From: Vibrio halioticoli NBRC 102217
GTDB taxonomy: Bacteria > Pseudomonadota > Gammaproteobacteria > Enterobacterales > Vibrionaceae
Direction: 5' to 3'
Assembly: GCF_000496695.1 (NCBI RefSeq)
Contig: NZ_BAUJ01000003.1
Span: 1-64,000, forward strand
Length of the DNA stretch: 64,000 bases
Shown piece by piece: positions 1-10,545 of the stretch. The notes under the pieces are model-generated. The model was not told where the DNA came from. It saw only the letters and a list, made by a program, of their open reading frames with translations, and ran no database searches. The first letter of the stretch is position 1; each line of letters starts with the position of its first letter. The position numbers and the translations under genes were made by a program.

Positions 1-10
1 TAATAGCTGA

Positions 11-43
11 GCAAGAAAAAGGGCCTACCAAATTGGCAGGCCC
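11..43 (-). terminator. Intrinsic terminator of glnA
   Basis: A GC-rich hairpin (arms 21-30 and 34-43, one mismatch) is followed on the minus strand by a T tract (complement of 11-20). It lies about 30 bases past the glnA stop codon, so it should end the glnA transcript. Confidence 0.85.
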
Positions 44-71
44 TTACTTAATTAAACTGACTATTTACAGA

Positions 72-1481
72 TTAAACTGAGTAGTAAAGTTCAAACTCAA
101 GTGGGTGAGTTGTCATGTTGATTTTCTCAACATCTTGAGATTTCAGACCGATGTAAGAATCGATGAAATCGTCAGAGAATACACCGCCAGCAGTCAAGAA
201 CTCACGGTCTGCATCAAGAGCGTCTAGAGCTTCTTGTAGAGAAGCTGCAACTGTTGGGATTTCAGCTGCTTCTTCTGCAGGTAGGTCGTATAGATCTTTA
301 TCCATAGCTTCCCCTGGGTGAATCTTGTTCTTAATTCCGTCAAGGCCAGCCATTAGCATTGCAGAGTATGCTAGGTATGGGTTAGCCGCTGGATCACCGA
401 AGCGAAGTTCGATACGACGTGCTTTAGGGCTTGGTACCACTGGGATACGGATAGAAGCAGAACGGTTACGTGCAGAGTATGCAAGCATAACTGGAGCTTC
501 GAATCCTGGAACTAGACGCTTGTACGAGTTAGTTGCAGGGTTAGCAAATGCGTTGATTGCGCGAGCGTGCTTAATGATACCACCGATGTAGTAGATCGCT
601 AGGTCAGAAAGGCCGCCGTATTTGTCACCAGCAAACAGGTTTACACCGTCTTTTGCTAGAGATTGGTGAACGTGCATACCAGAACCGTTGTCGCCAACGA
701 GTGGTTTAGGCATGAAAGTTGCTGTTTTACCGTAAGCGTGAGCTACGTTATGAACAACATACTTATAGATTTGAGTTTCATCCGCTTTAGTTGTTAGCGT
801 GTTGAAACGAGTAGCAATCTCGTTTTGACCCGCAGTAGCAACTTCGTGGTGATGCGCTTCAACAACTAGACCCATTTCTTCCATGATTAGACACATTGCA
901 GAACGGATGTCTTGAGAAGAATCAACTGGAGCTACAGGGAAGTAACCACCTTTAACGCCTGGACGGTGACCTTTGTTGCCTTCTTCGTAATCAGTACCTG
1001 AGTTCCAAGAAGCTTCGATGTCATCAATTTTGTAGAAAGAGCCAGACATGTCAGTGTTAAACTTCACGTCATCAAATAGGAAAAATTCTGGTTCTGGACC
1101 GATTAATACGGTGTCAGCAATACCTGTAGAACGCATGTATTCTTCAGAGCGTTTAGCGATAGAGCGTGGGTCACGGTCGTATCCTTGCAGAGTCGCAGGC
1201 TCAAGAATGTCACAACGGATGTTTAGCGTTGAATCTTCAGTGAATGGGTCAAGGACAGCACTTGCTGGATCTGGCATCATAACCATGTCAGATTCGTTAA
1301 TACCTTTCCAACCAGCTACAGATGAACCGTCAAACATTTTGCCTTCTTCGAAGAAGTCAGCATCAACTTGATGTGAAGGAATAGAGATATGTTGCTCTTT
1401 ACCTTTAGTATCTGTGAAGCGTAAGTCTACAAACTTAACTTCGTTTTCTTGAATCAGCGATAATACATTTTCTACTGACAT
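72..1481 (-). CDS. glnA: Glutamine synthetase, type I (GSI-beta)
   Basis: Makes glutamine from glutamate, ammonia and ATP; the cytoplasmic dodecamer is the main ammonia-assimilating enzyme. The protein has 469 residues, the usual length of the enterobacterial enzyme. It shows the N-terminal beta-grasp region, the catalytic stretch with [19 protein letters not shown] and the [10 protein letters not shown] glutamate/ATP region. Tyr398 in KDLYDLP is the expected site of adenylylation by GlnE. An upstream in-frame ATG would add 30 residues, but ATG at 1481 is preceded by a strong GGAGGTT ribosome site and gives the family's MSVENVL start. It is monocistronic, with its own terminator, and has a sigma-54 promoter and NtrC-like sites upstream, so expression should follow nitrogen status. 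glnL/glnG would be expected just beyond the left edge but are not visible. Confidence 0.98.
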   Translation of the reverse strand: MSVENVLSLIQENEVKFVDLRFTDTKGKEQHISIPSHQVDADFFEEGKMFDGSSVAGWKGINESDMVMMPDPASAVLDPFTEDSTLNIRCDILEPATLQGYDRDPRSIAKRSEEYMRSTGIADTVLIGPEPEFFLFDDVKFNTDMSGSFYKIDDIEASWNSGTDYEEGNKGHRPGVKGGYFPVAPVDSSQDIRSAMCLIMEEMGLVVEAHHHEVATAGQNEIATRFNTLTTKADETQIYKYVVHNVAHAYGKTATFMPKPLVGDNGSGMHVHQSLAKDGVNLFAGDKYGGLSDLAIYYIGGIIKHARAINAFANPATNSYKRLVPGFEAPVMLAYSARNRSASIRIPVVPSPKARRIELRFGDPAANPYLAYSAMLMAGLDGIKNKIHPGEAMDKDLYDLPAEEAAEIPTVAASLQEALDALDADREFLTAGGVFSDDFIDSYIGLKSQDVEKINMTTHPLEFELYYSV

Positions 1482-1617
1482 GTTGGATAACCTCCAGTGT
1501 TGGTAAACGTGATTGCTCGATAATGGTGAGCGTAAAGTCCTAGAACACAATCTACACTCTTTTTTAGTCATCGAACAATGAATATTTTTCGATTGTTCTC
1601 TCTAATACACTCTCTTA

Positions 1618-1634
1618 TGCGAAAGGTGTGCCAA
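1618..1634 (-). promoter_or_regulatory. Sigma-54 (RpoN) promoter of glnA
   Basis: The minus strand reads TTGGCACACCTTTCGCA, against the consensus TGGCAC-N5-TTGCW. The GG and GC dinucleotides are exactly 12 bases apart (GG at 1632-1631, GC at 1620-1619), and the only deviation is TCGC for TTGC. The start of transcription would fall near 1607, about 125 bases before the glnA start codon. Confidence 0.85.
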
Positions 1635-1697
1635 GTTTTATATTTCCTTATTGTTCAAGGGGTTGCTGTTGTTTTGATGGTGCTTGAGAATAGCTAA

Positions 1698-1735
1698 TGC
1701 ACCAAAATGATCCTTATTTGCTCTATTTTGGTGCA
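1698..1735 (-). promoter_or_regulatory. Two NtrC (GlnG) enhancer-like sites upstream of glnA
   Basis: Two partial dyads resemble the E. coli glnAp2 enhancer sites. 1698-1714 reads TGCACCAAAATGATCCT and 1718-1735 reads TTGCTCTATTTTGGTGCA. The outer halves TGCACCAAAAT and ATTTTGGTGCA are perfect inverted copies. They lie about 100 and 120 bases upstream of the predicted sigma-54 start, the usual enhancer distance, with centres about two helical turns apart. The rest of the glnA-typA gap (about 1736-2050) is AT-rich and shows no convincing gene. Confidence 0.72.
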
Positions 1736-2051
1736 AATTTAAGGATGTTTTTAGCTGTTTGCGTCTTGTTGCAAGTTGATTTTGAGAGATTCATCGGGAT
1801 GTAGAATTGATTCGCCCAATGTTGGTGCGAAATCGGTAATGGGCATGCCATTGCTTGTTGGTGAGAATTGGCTGTTTTTTCGAGTAAATATAAAGAGAGG
1901 TCTAAGCTGAAAAAAGCTTTCTCTTATATATAGCAGCCAATTCTTTGCATTAGATTGGGTGTTTTTGCTGTTTATTGAAGGCGGATTTGGCAATATTTCT
2001 TAATCTATAACAAATAAATTAGGAAATAAGTAGGGGATAGATCACATCTAG

Positions 2052-2080
2052 TTGGGATTTTGGCTAAAATCTGATACATT
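2052..2080 (+). promoter_or_regulatory. Sigma-70-type promoter of typA
   Basis: TTGGGA (2052-2057), a 17-base spacer and TACATT (2075-2080) form a reasonable housekeeping promoter. The predicted start is near 2087, leaving a leader of about 58 bases before typA. Confidence 0.55.
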
Positions 2081-2144
2081 AGCGCGAAATTTTTATTCCC
2101 TGTCATCGGCACACTGCCGAGACTCTACTGAGTGAACTCTATTC

Positions 2145-3974
2145 ATGTCTACTCCACAGATTGATAAGTTAAGAAACATCGCCATCATTGCGCACGTTGA
2201 CCACGGTAAAACAACTTTGGTTGATAAGCTGCTTCAACAATCAGGTACGCTTGAATCCCGCGGCGAAGTTGAAGAGCGCGTGATGGACTCAAACGATATC
2301 GAAAAGGAACGTGGTATCACCATTTTGGCGAAGAACACCGCCATCAACTGGCACGATTACCGTATTAATATCGTTGATACTCCTGGACACGCAGACTTCG
2401 GTGGTGAAGTAGAGCGTATTATGTCTATGGTTGACTCAGTGCTACTTATTGTTGATGCGGTTGATGGTCCTATGCCTCAAACTCGCTTCGTAACACAAAA
2501 AGCATTTGCACACGGTCTTAAACCAATTGTTGTAATCAACAAGATTGACCGTCCTGGTTCTCGTCCTGATTGGGTAATGGATCAAGTATTTGATTTGTTT
2601 GATAACCTAGGTGCGACTGACGAGCAACTAGACTTCCAAGTTGTTTACGCATCAGCTCTAAACGGTTGGGCAACACTTGAAGAAGGCGAAGTTGGCGAAG
2701 ATATGGAACCATTGTTCCAAGCTATCGTTGATAACGTAGACCAGCCTAATGTAGACATCAATGGCTCTCTACAAATGCAAGTATCACAACTTGATTACAG
2801 CTCTTACGTTGGTGTTATTGGTGTATGTCGTGTTACTCGCGGTAGCATCAAACCAAACCAACAAGTGACCATTATTGGTGCTGATGGTAAGAAACGTAAC
2901 GGTAAAGTGGGTACGGTTCTTGGTTACCTTGGCCTTGAGCGTCATGAAGTTGAACAAGCAAACGCTGGCGACATCATTGCAATCACAGGTTTAGGCGAGC
3001 TGAAAATTTCAGACACTATCTGTGATCAAAACAACGTTGAAGCTATGACTCCTCTATCTGTAGATGAGCCAACAGTAACCATGACTTTCCAAGTAAATAC
3101 CTCTCCATTTGCAGGTAAAGAAGGTAAGTTCGTTACTTCACGTAATATCCTAGAGCGTCTAGAAAAAGAATTGGTTCACAACGTAGCACTACGTGTTGAA
3201 CAAAGCGACGATCCAGACAAGTTCCGTGTTTCTGGTCGTGGTGAACTTCACCTTTCTATCTTGATTGAAAACATGCGTCGTGAAGGTTTTGAACTTGCTG
3301 TTTCTCGTCCAGAAGTAATCATCAAAGAAGAAGATGGTCAACTTCTAGAACCATACGAAACAGTAACCATCGATGTGCTTGAAGAGCACCAAGGTGGCAT
3401 CATGGAAAATATCGGCCTACGTAAAGGTGAGCTAACAGATATGTCTCCAGATGGTAAAGGTCGTGTACGCATGGACTTTATGATGCCTTCTCGTGGTCTT
3501 ATCGGTTTCCAAACTGAGTTCCTAACTCTGACTTCTGGTTCTGGTTTGATTTACCACACGTTTGATCACTACGGTCCTCACAAAGGTGGCGTAATCGGTC
3601 AACGTAATAACGGCGTTCTAATTTCTAACGCAACAGGTAAAGCACTGACTTACGCATTGTTTAACCTACAAGAGCGTGGTCGTCTATTTGCTCAGCACGC
3701 TGACGAAGTATACGAAGGTCAGATTATCGGTATTCATAACCGTTCTAACGACCTTACAGTTAACTGTCTTAAAGGTAAGCAGCTAACTAACGTACGTGCT
3801 TCTGGTACGGATGAAGCTCAGGTTCTTTCACCACCGATCAAACACACACTAGAGCAAGCTCTAGAGTTTATCGATGAAGATGAACTAGTAGAAGTAACTC
3901 CAGAAAGCATTCGTATCCGTAAGAAACTTCTTACTGAAAACGAACGTAAACGTGCGAGTCGCCCAGCAAAATAA
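2145..3974 (+). CDS. typA: Ribosome-associated translational GTPase TypA/BipA
   Basis: A GTPase related to EF-G and LepA that binds the ribosome and helps large-subunit assembly and stress or low-temperature growth in other bacteria. At 609 residues it is full length. The P-loop [10 protein letters not shown] is at about residues 17-26, the switch I region includes ERGITI, the G3 motif is [12 protein letters not shown] and the G4 motif is NKIDR. Domain II beta barrel, EF-G-like domains III and V, and the BipA-specific C-terminal domain follow in order. It is a single-gene unit with its own promoter and a terminator 39 bases after the stop. Standing beside glnA matches the gammaproteobacterial order. 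Confidence 0.98.
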   Translation: MSTPQIDKLRNIAIIAHVDHGKTTLVDKLLQQSGTLESRGEVEERVMDSNDIEKERGITILAKNTAINWHDYRINIVDTPGHADFGGEVERIMSMVDSVLLIVDAVDGPMPQTRFVTQKAFAHGLKPIVVINKIDRPGSRPDWVMDQVFDLFDNLGATDEQLDFQVVYASALNGWATLEEGEVGEDMEPLFQAIVDNVDQPNVDINGSLQMQVSQLDYSSYVGVIGVCRVTRGSIKPNQQVTIIGADGKKRNGKVGTVLGYLGLERHEVEQANAGDIIAITGLGELKISDTICDQNNVEAMTPLSVDEPTVTMTFQVNTSPFAGKEGKFVTSRNILERLEKELVHNVALRVEQSDDPDKFRVSGRGELHLSILIENMRREGFELAVSRPEVIIKEEDGQLLEPYETVTIDVLEEHQGGIMENIGLRKGELTDMSPDGKGRVRMDFMMPSRGLIGFQTEFLTLTSGSGLIYHTFDHYGPHKGGVIGQRNNGVLISNATGKALTYALFNLQERGRLFAQHADEVYEGQIIGIHNRSNDLTVNCLKGKQLTNVRASGTDEAQVLSPPIKHTLEQALEFIDEDELVEVTPESIRIRKKLLTENERKRASRPAK

Positions 3975-4012
3975 GAGACAATTAGCGTTTCGCTAGTTAT
4001 CTAACTTATTTA

Positions 4013-4060
4013 AGCCCCACTGAAGTTGTCATTTGACTTACCTCAGTGGGGCTTTCTTTT
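4013..4060 (+). terminator. Intrinsic terminator of typA
   Basis: The inverted repeat AGCCCCACTGA / TCAGTGGGGCT is followed by TTCTTTT. It lies just downstream of the typA stop codon. Confidence 0.85.
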
Positions 4061-4100
4061 ATCAGCGAATGAGTTTTGCTAAACTGAGACGACTTTTTGA

Positions 4101-4204
4101 TATCAATCCAATATCTGAGTGTGTCAAAAATGACTCAAGGAAACGTTCACACAGTGAAATGTGTACCAGGATTGATATAAGGGTCACTACAAGGGATTGG
4201 TATA
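4101..4204. repeat. Small intergenic inverted/direct repeat, ERIC-like in style
   Basis: TATCAATCC (4101-4109) is the exact reverse complement of GGATTGATA (4169-4177). A near copy of the right arm, GGATTGGTATAA, follows at 4194-4205 beside GGATTGATATAA at 4169-4180. The unit fills most of the typA-yihY gap and no credible gene overlaps it. It could be a dispersed palindromic element; whether it recurs in the genome cannot be seen here. Confidence 0.4.
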
Positions 4205-4278
4205 ATTCACCCTAAGTCTTTTAACTTTCTCTGCCTCAGATCGAGTAGGCTAGAAACTAAGTTCGGTGTTACAGCAGG

Positions 4279-5211
4279 ATGCAGAAAATTCCAAATCTTC
4301 CAAACCTTCCAAATTGGGTGCATGTGTTACTGCACTATTTCAGCTACCTTTATCAAAGAGCAAAGCATGATAGGTTGCCCGTAAATGCCGGCTATATGGC
4401 CTATATTACCTTGTTATCTTTAGTGCCGCTGACCACTGTAACCTTAACGGCATTGTCTCGAGTACCGATGTTTGACGGGGTTGGTGATACCGTTCAGCAA
4501 TTTGTGTTTAGTAATTTTGTTCCTACGGCGGGTGAGGCAATTCAGCACACCTTAAATGAATTTATTGCCAATACGGGCAAGATGACGTCGATTGGATTGA
4601 TCTTCCTGTTTGTGGCTGCGGTATTGTTGATTTCAGCAATTGATAAGAATCTGAATTACATTTGGCGAGTGCGCAAGAAGCGCCGCACCGTGTATTCATT
4701 GTCGATTTATTGGATGGTATTGACCTTAGGCCCAATCTTAATGGGTACGAGCTTAGTGTTTTCTTCTTACATCGCCTCACTCAAAGTATGGAGTGAAGAT
4801 ACCGTCCATCTGGTGTACGGTTTGCTACCGATTATTTTTTCTTTCATCGCATTCTTTGGGCTTTATCTATTAGTGCCTAATATTAAGGTTCGCTTTAATC
4901 ATGCACTGGCGGGCGCGTTAGTGGCGGGTTGCTTATTTGAAGTCAGTAAAAAGCTGTTTGCTTATTATGTGTCGCAGTTTCCATCGTATCAGTTAATTTA
5001 CGGCGCTTTAGCTGCCGTACCTTTGCTCTTTATGTGGATCTATCTGTGTTGGATGATCGTATTAATCGGCGCGGAAATTACCGCAAGTCTTGGTGAAGAT
5101 GAGGTTTGGCGAGTGAATAAGCCATTTGATATGAGCTCATTTTTGCATTATCAAAATATATTAATGAGAAAAAGGATTCGACGTGATAGCTCTGATACAG
5201 AGAGTGAGTGA
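4279..5211 (+). CDS. yihY: YihY/BrkB family inner-membrane protein
   Basis: A 310-residue polytopic membrane protein of the UPF0761/YihY family, whose molecular function is not settled (old names such as ribonuclease BN were wrong assignments). About six hydrophobic segments are seen, including those near residues 35-65, 95-125, 140-170, 185-205 and 220-265. The family motif [17 protein letters not shown] lies near the N-terminus. The last 29 bases overlap the start of dtd, so the two are translationally coupled. The order yihY-dtd-yiiD is the same as in E. coli. Confidence 0.92.
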   Translation: MQKIPNLPNLPNWVHVLLHYFSYLYQRAKHDRLPVNAGYMAYITLLSLVPLTTVTLTALSRVPMFDGVGDTVQQFVFSNFVPTAGEAIQHTLNEFIANTGKMTSIGLIFLFVAAVLLISAIDKNLNYIWRVRKKRRTVYSLSIYWMVLTLGPILMGTSLVFSSYIASLKVWSEDTVHLVYGLLPIIFSFIAFFGLYLLVPNIKVRFNHALAGALVAGCLFEVSKKLFAYYVSQFPSYQLIYGALAAVPLLFMWIYLCWMIVLIGAEITASLGEDEVWRVNKPFDMSSFLHYQNILMRKRIRRDSSDTESE

Positions 5212-5617
5212 AGCGGCCGTAAAGGTCGATGGTGAAGTGGTGGGTGAGATTGGCAAAGGTTTGCTGGTATTACTCGGTGTTGAAAAAGACGATGACGAAG
5301 CCAAAGCTAAGCGCTTAATGGAACGCGTCACCACATATCGTGTATTTGGTGATGACGACGATAAAATGAACCTGAATGTGAAGCAGGTTGATGGTAGCGT
5401 ATTAGTGGTTTCTCAATTTACTTTGCCAGCGGATACTAAAAAAGGCACTCGAGCGGGTTTCTCGCGTGGCGCTGCGCCCGATGAAGCGAAGCGACTTTAT
5501 GAATATTTCTCGGACAGATGCGAAGAAGTGTTGCCCACTGAGCGCGGTCGATTTGCCGCTGATATGAAAGTTTCTTTGGTCAATGATGGACCGGTGACTT
5601 TCTGGCTGCAAGTCTAG
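5183..5617 (+). CDS. dtd: D-aminoacyl-tRNA deacylase
   Basis: Hydrolyses D-amino acids (notably D-Tyr) and glycine mischarged onto tRNA, a cytoplasmic proofreading activity. The 144 residues are the full family length. The SQFTL catalytic-threonine motif and the C-terminal GPVTFWLQV (Gly-cisPro type) motif are both present. Translation starts at GTG 5183 ([10 protein letters not shown]), with an AAAAAGGA ribosome site inside the end of yihY. The overlapping genes form one operon that continues to yiiD. Confidence 0.96.
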   Translation: MIALIQRVSEAAVKVDGEVVGEIGKGLLVLLGVEKDDDEAKAKRLMERVTTYRVFGDDDDKMNLNVKQVDGSVLVVSQFTLPADTKKGTRAGFSRGAAPDEAKRLYEYFSDRCEEVLPTERGRFAADMKVSLVNDGPVTFWLQV

Positions 5618-5660
5618 GGTTGCGCCCCATAACTAATGGATTCAATGGACCTGAAACACT

Positions 5661-6584
5661 ATGTTTAAACTAATTACTCCCAGTACCGAAAATCAATTAC
5701 AAAAGTATTATCACTTTCGTTGGCAAATGTTGCGTGAGCCTTGGCAAAGACCAAAAGGCTCCGAAAGAGATGAATACGATGAGTTGAGTCACCATCGCAT
5801 GATTGTGGACGGTCGAGGTCGCCCTGTGGCGATTGGTCGTTTATATGTGACGGCCGATGATGATGGCCAGATTCGCTATATGGCAGTGAAGAAAAACCGT
5901 CAAGGTAAAGGGGTTGGTTCCTTGATTATGGTCGCTCTTGAATCGCTCGCGCGCGAGGAAGGGGTAAAGCGACTGGTGTGTAATGCGCGTGAAGATGCCA
6001 TTGAGTTTTATCGAAATAATGGCTTTGAAAGTCAGGGCGAATTGAGTGATGAGCGCGGCCCGATGCGCCATCAACAAATGGTTAAAACCATTGACCCTAT
6101 GGCGAATGTTTTGCGCCGCCCTGATTGGTGTAATGAGTTGCAACGTCGCTGGGAAGAGCAAATCCCAATTAGCGATAAAATGGGTATTAAGATCAATCAG
6201 TACACCGGATATAAGTTTGAATGTGTGGCGCAGTTAAACCCCAACCTTAATCCTCATAACACTATGTTTGCTGGCTCTGCTTTTACGTTAGCCACTCTTA
6301 CCGGGTGGGGTATGGCATGGCTACTGATGAAAGAGCGCAATTTGCATGCTGATATTGTGCTAGCAGACAGTAATATACGCTATCGTCACCCCGTCAAAGA
6401 AAGCCCTAAAGCCAGTACTTCTTTAGATGGTATTAGCGGCGACTTAGACAGATTAGAGGGTGGTCGCCGTGCCCGAATCATCATTAAAGTATTAATTTAC
6501 AGTGGTACTCAAGAGGCGGTTGAGTTTACTGGAACTTACGTACTATTACCTAGCTCTCAGGCTAATGAGACACTGAGTGTGTAG
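5661..6584 (+). CDS. yiiD: Bifunctional GNAT acetyltransferase / hotdog thioesterase, YiiD family
   Basis: A 307-residue two-domain protein. Residues about 1-145 form a GNAT fold with the acetyl-CoA loop (NRQGKGVGSLIM). Residues about 160-300 form the YiiD C-terminal thioesterase-like hotdog domain, with a region like those of acyl-CoA thioesterases (LNPHNTMFAGSAFTLATL). The physiological substrates are not known to me. It is third in the yihY-dtd-yiiD operon. The 3' end overlaps the convergent AsmA-like gene by 23 bases. Confidence 0.88.
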   Translation: MFKLITPSTENQLQKYYHFRWQMLREPWQRPKGSERDEYDELSHHRMIVDGRGRPVAIGRLYVTADDDGQIRYMAVKKNRQGKGVGSLIMVALESLAREEGVKRLVCNAREDAIEFYRNNGFESQGELSDERGPMRHQQMVKTIDPMANVLRRPDWCNELQRRWEEQIPISDKMGIKINQYTGYKFECVAQLNPNLNPHNTMFAGSAFTLATLTGWGMAWLLMKERNLHADIVLADSNIRYRHPVKESPKASTSLDGISGDLDRLEGGRRARIIIKVLIYSGTQEAVEFTGTYVLLPSSQANETLSV

Positions 6585-8490
6585 ACGTTAGGTCGTTACT
6601 CTCATCTTCGTTATCAGGTTTAGTACAAGTAACGGCAATATGACTGCGGCCTTTAGGTTGCGCTGAAGAAAAAGAGACGCAGTCGGTGGTTAAGTTAAAC
6701 ATAATATTGCCATCAGTGGGTTTTACTAAGTCGACTCGGCCTTGAATATTTCCTGCCAGGTTATCACTGACAAATTGCGTATTCTCGACACTGAGTACAC
6801 CTCTTTGCGCTGTGAGCTTAATTTCAGGAATGATAAGAGATTGCGACCCTTGCGTGGCAAAAGGTAGTTGTACTTGTACATCATGTGGCGCAATCTTTAT
6901 GGTGCCGTCTAAGCTGTGTCTAAACATTAAATCATCACCACCTAAGCCGTTCAGATCCGCCGTTAAGTCAGTGACGCCATTCCAATGTATTGCCATATTC
7001 AGCGGTGCAGTGACCGCTTGTAATGGGATGCCATAGGCTTGTACAGAGAGATCCCACGGCATGCTTGGTAGAGCTAGGTTCACATTTGAGTGTACCTTGA
7101 TCAAGCCATCATCAATTGGCAAGAATAGCTGTTTAATATTCCACTGCTCATCTTTGCTCGAGGCTTCGATATAAGGGTTAATTGAAGTCACACCCAGCAG
7201 GGTAAGGCTGTTGGCACTGGCGGCTAAACTGCCATTCCAAAGCGCCCATTTATTGTCTTTCTTCAAGCTCAAGTTATCGCCTTCGGCATTCAAGTTAGAA
7301 ACTTGCCAATGCTGATTAGTGGCAAGGTCGATGACTTGGCTACGTTCAACCTTGAGCTTGTTGATTTGCAGCTGTTGCAGTTGCTTGAGAGGCTGCTCGA
7401 TAAGTGCATGTACCTGCGCGTCTTTGATGCTCCACTTAAGGTTTTTAATACTCAGGTTATCCAGTGCGATTTTCTCAGGGGATAATTGTCCTTGAGTCGA
7501 AATTTGTCCTTCTTCAAATAGAAAATCCAGCTGTTCTAATTGAATATCCCCTGTTTGCAGTTGAGCAGAAACTTGCGGTTCGAGGAACAGTTGTTTGTGC
7601 CAATCAACACTTTCGGCGGAGAAGCTAAGTTCACTCTCTTGTGACCAAATGCTTTTATTTATATCCCAATTGCTCAGCTGTAAACGCATTTGGTTAACTG
7701 AAAATTGCGCTTGTTGCCAGCTAGATTGCTCGACGGACAAATGCTCAATATGATGGATTTTATCGAGCAGGCTTAACACAGGTGAAGGGCCCGACTGGGT
7801 CATTAAAGGTGCCGATAAATGCAGGTCTCGTACTAAAGCATCGTTGAGTGTCCAACTATCACCATCTTGCTCGGCAATAAGTTGTATTTTCCCTTTACGC
7901 CATTCGAAGCTGAGTAGGTCGAGCTGAGTTTTGCCTTTACGGTAGTTTAGATTAGCTTTGAAGTGATTAAAGGCTTCACCTTTCCAATAGACCTGCTCAC
8001 CATCGATATTGATATACCCTTCAGGAAAACCCTGACTAGGTGAATAGTTTAGTTGCAAATCACGGGCAACTAAATCATGGTCCGCAAAATCCATTCCACG
8101 CACTTCAATGTGTTGAGGTTGCCATTGCTTAACCCAAGAGGTCACTTCTTGCGAATCAGGAATGCCGTGGGGCAAATTCACACCAGAAAGAGATACCTTG
8201 GTAACAGAAACCGGCTTTGACCAATCTAGGTGGGAATCGAGAGTGATTTGTAGATTATTAACAGTGGCAATAAAATCGTTGGGTTGCTTGATGGTGATGT
8301 CAGATAAAACCACCGTATCAGGGTATTGGTAGTGGGAGTGACCAATATGAATGTTATCACTTGTGACGCGCGACAATACCTGTTGGGTTAACCAAGCGGT
8401 ATGAGAGGTTTGTAAGAATAAAAATAGAGCTAAGCCTCCCGCAAGTAATAGCAGTAGAAGCCAGCCACAGATTTTAAATACTGCTTTCAT
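6562..8490 (-). CDS. AsmA family envelope protein
   Basis: A large (642-residue) protein with one N-terminal membrane anchor (about residues 6-30, rich in Leu and Gly) and a long beta-rich periplasmic part. This is the layout of AsmA-like proteins, which are linked to phospholipid transport and outer-membrane assembly. I cannot say which E. coli paralogue it matches. A TTG at 8502 would add four residues, but ATG 8490 has GGGA about seven bases upstream and is preferred. The C-terminus holds a Cys pair region and an Asp/Glu-rich tail. It is transcribed alone, between the convergent yiiD and the downstream pckA terminator. Confidence 0.75.
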   Translation of the reverse strand: MKAVFKICGWLLLLLLAGGLALFLFLQTSHTAWLTQQVLSRVTSDNIHIGHSHYQYPDTVVLSDITIKQPNDFIATVNNLQITLDSHLDWSKPVSVTKVSLSGVNLPHGIPDSQEVTSWVKQWQPQHIEVRGMDFADHDLVARDLQLNYSPSQGFPEGYINIDGEQVYWKGEAFNHFKANLNYRKGKTQLDLLSFEWRKGKIQLIAEQDGDSWTLNDALVRDLHLSAPLMTQSGPSPVLSLLDKIHHIEHLSVEQSSWQQAQFSVNQMRLQLSNWDINKSIWSQESELSFSAESVDWHKQLFLEPQVSAQLQTGDIQLEQLDFLFEEGQISTQGQLSPEKIALDNLSIKNLKWSIKDAQVHALIEQPLKQLQQLQINKLKVERSQVIDLATNQHWQVSNLNAEGDNLSLKKDNKWALWNGSLAASANSLTLLGVTSINPYIEASSKDEQWNIKQLFLPIDDGLIKVHSNVNLALPSMPWDLSVQAYGIPLQAVTAPLNMAIHWNGVTDLTADLNGLGGDDLMFRHSLDGTIKIAPHDVQVQLPFATQGSQSLIIPEIKLTAQRGVLSVENTQFVSDNLAGNIQGRVDLVKPTDGNIMFNLTTDCVSFSSAQPKGRSHIAVTCTKPDNEDESNDLTSTHSVSH

Positions 8491-8551
8491 CTTGTGTCCC
8501 AAAAGGTTTTTCGCGTAGGGGTAAAGATGACTTATATCTATTTGTTTATCA

Positions 8552-8578
8552 ATAAAAAGCCCCTAAAAGCAGGGGCTT
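8552..8578 (-). terminator. Intrinsic terminator of pckA
   Basis: The minus strand has AGCCCCT-GCTTTT-AGGGGCT followed by a T run. It lies about 20 bases beyond the pckA stop codon. Confidence 0.9.
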
Positions 8579-8596
8579 GATTGGTTATTGATGTGA

Positions 8597-10225
8597 TTAA
8601 TCTAACAAAGGTCCTGCTTTAACTAGAGCTTTGCCATCATCGTTGTCAGTGTATTTTTCAAAGTTGTTGATAAAGCGTGTTGCTAAATCTTTGGCTTTGC
8701 TTTCCCATTGCAGAGGATCGACATACGTATCGCGTGGATCCAAAATCTCAGGATTTACATCAGGTAATGCGGTAGGTACTTCCAAGTTAAACACTGGAAT
8801 CATTCTGGTTTGTGCGCTTTCAATTGAGCCATCTAAGATAGCGTCAATGATGGCACGAGTATCTTGAATGGAAATTCGCTTGCCAGAGCCATTCCAACCA
8901 GTATTGACAAGATAAGCTTCGGCACCAGCCGCTTCCATTCGTTTCACCAACACTTCTGCATACTTGGTTGGGTGAAGAGTTAAGAATGCCGCACCAAAAC
9001 AGGCCGAGAACGTCGGAGTTGGCTCTGTGATACCGCGCTCAGTACCCGCTAATTTAGCGGTAAATCCAGAAAGGAAGTGGTACTTAGTTTGTTCTGGTGT
9101 GAGCTTAGATACTGGAGGTAGAACCCCAAAAGCATCTGCAGATAAGAAAATCACCTTGTTTGCATGACCGCCTTTAGAGACTGGCTTAACGATATTTTCG
9201 ATATGCTCAATCGGGTACGAAACTCGGGTGTTTTCTGTTTTTGAATTATCATCAAAATCGATTGAACCATCATTACGTACGGTGACGTTTTCTAACAAGG
9301 CATCACGACGGATAGCATTGTAGATATCAGGCTCTGCTTCTTTAGACAGTTTAATGGTTTTGGCGTAGCAACCCCCTTCAAAGTTGAAAATACCGTCATC
9401 ATCCCAGCCGTGCTCATCGTCACCAATTAAGGCGCGTTTAGGATCAGTCGAAAGAGTTGTTTTCCCTGTGCCAGATAGGCCAAAGAAGATCGCAACATCG
9501 CCTTCTTCACCCATATTGGCCGAACAGTGCATGGATGCCATTCCTTGCAGAGGAAGGAAGTAGTTCATCATAGCGAACATACCTTTCTTCATTTCACCGC
9601 CGTACCAAGTACCGCCAATCAACTGCATTTTTTCAGTGAGATTGAATACGGTAAAGTTCTCGGAGTTCAGGCCGTGCTCTTTCCACTTGCTGTTAGTGCA
9701 CTTAGCGCCATTCATTACCACAAAATCAGGTTCAAAAGTGGCCAGTTCTTCCGCTGAGGGACGCAAGAACATGTTTTTTACAAAGTGTGCTTGCCAAGCT
9801 ACTTCGGTAATGATTCGCACCGCTAAGCGAGAATCGGGGTTAGCACCGCAATAACCGTCCACAACAAAAAGACGTTTATTCGACAGCTGAGTAGTCACTA
9901 GCTGTTTTAAGTCTGTCCATACAGCTTGATTGATAGGTTTATTGTCGTTTTTCACTGTATCTGTCGTCCACCACATGTTTTCACGCGTAGTGTCGTCTTT
10001 CACAATGAATTTATCTTTGGGGGAACGACCTGTAAATATGCCTGTATCAACGGCAACTGCACCTAGTTCAGTTATAATTCCTTTCTCATAACCTTCTAAT
10101 GTGTCGCTAGTTTCCTCTGCGAAAAGCATTTCATAACTTGGATTACGAATAATTTCAGTAGAGTCGCTGATTCCATATTGAGTCAGATCGATGTTTGCAA
10201 CCTTAGTATGTTCTATAACAGTCAT
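8597..10225 (-). CDS. pckA: Phosphoenolpyruvate carboxykinase (ATP)
   Basis: Converts oxaloacetate and ATP to phosphoenolpyruvate, CO2 and ADP, the committed step of gluconeogenesis. At 542 residues it is full length (E. coli enzyme 540). It shows the substrate loop [12 protein letters not shown], the PEPCK P-loop [11 protein letters not shown], the metal site [12 protein letters not shown] and the adenine-binding region near the C-terminus. The ribosome site AAGGAGC precedes ATG 10225. The order hslR-hslO-pckA on one strand matches E. coli, but a terminator separates hslO from pckA, so pckA should have its own promoter in 10226-10495. That AT-rich gap shows no clear CRP palindrome to me. Confidence 0.98.
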   Translation of the reverse strand: MTVIEHTKVANIDLTQYGISDSTEIIRNPSYEMLFAEETSDTLEGYEKGIITELGAVAVDTGIFTGRSPKDKFIVKDDTTRENMWWTTDTVKNDNKPINQAVWTDLKQLVTTQLSNKRLFVVDGYCGANPDSRLAVRIITEVAWQAHFVKNMFLRPSAEELATFEPDFVVMNGAKCTNSKWKEHGLNSENFTVFNLTEKMQLIGGTWYGGEMKKGMFAMMNYFLPLQGMASMHCSANMGEEGDVAIFFGLSGTGKTTLSTDPKRALIGDDEHGWDDDGIFNFEGGCYAKTIKLSKEAEPDIYNAIRRDALLENVTVRNDGSIDFDDNSKTENTRVSYPIEHIENIVKPVSKGGHANKVIFLSADAFGVLPPVSKLTPEQTKYHFLSGFTAKLAGTERGITEPTPTFSACFGAAFLTLHPTKYAEVLVKRMEAAGAEAYLVNTGWNGSGKRISIQDTRAIIDAILDGSIESAQTRMIPVFNLEVPTALPDVNPEILDPRDTYVDPLQWESKAKDLATRFINNFEKYTDNDDGKALVKAGPLLD

Positions 10226-10497
10226 AGGTGCTCCTTGTGTAGGGCGTTTTTAGTTAAAAATTTGTGAAGCTACTGAATTTATAAGTATTTGATTTAATCA
10301 GTAGTTGTAACATTATTGACTATATATGGCTTTATTGAATGTTTTATAAACAAGGATCACGTTTTTGTAGTTCAGAATGCTAGGTAGGGTGGGGATTGAA
10401 GTGATTTGTAAAAACGGTTTTTTACCGCTTTTTGTTGTTAAAAAACGCGGATAATGACGCTTTTTGAGTTTTTTATGCTATGAATGAGAGTGAATAT

Positions 10498-10528
10498 AAA
10501 AAGCCGGCTACTTAGAGCCGGCTTTTTA
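10498..10528 (-). terminator. Terminator after hslO
   Basis: AGCCGGCT (10502-10509) and AGCCGGCT (10515-10522) are self-complementary 8-base arms flanked by A and T tracts, so the hairpin could work in both directions. It is the end of the hslR-hslO transcript. The rest of 10226-10497 is the pckA leader and upstream region. Confidence 0.85.
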
Positions 10529-10545
10529 ATTATAAAATTGTGAGC

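Noticed and set aside
1751-1993. 80-codon open frame on the minus strand between glnA and typA
   Set aside because: No ribosome site, no recognisable domain, and its 5' end lies in AT-rich intergenic DNA; more likely chance.
4033-4215. 60-codon open frame after typA
   Set aside because: It overlaps the typA terminator and the palindromic repeat and has no protein-like features.
10226-10497. Possible CRP site upstream of pckA
   Set aside because: Only a TGTGA half site near 10260 with no matching TCACA half at the right spacing.
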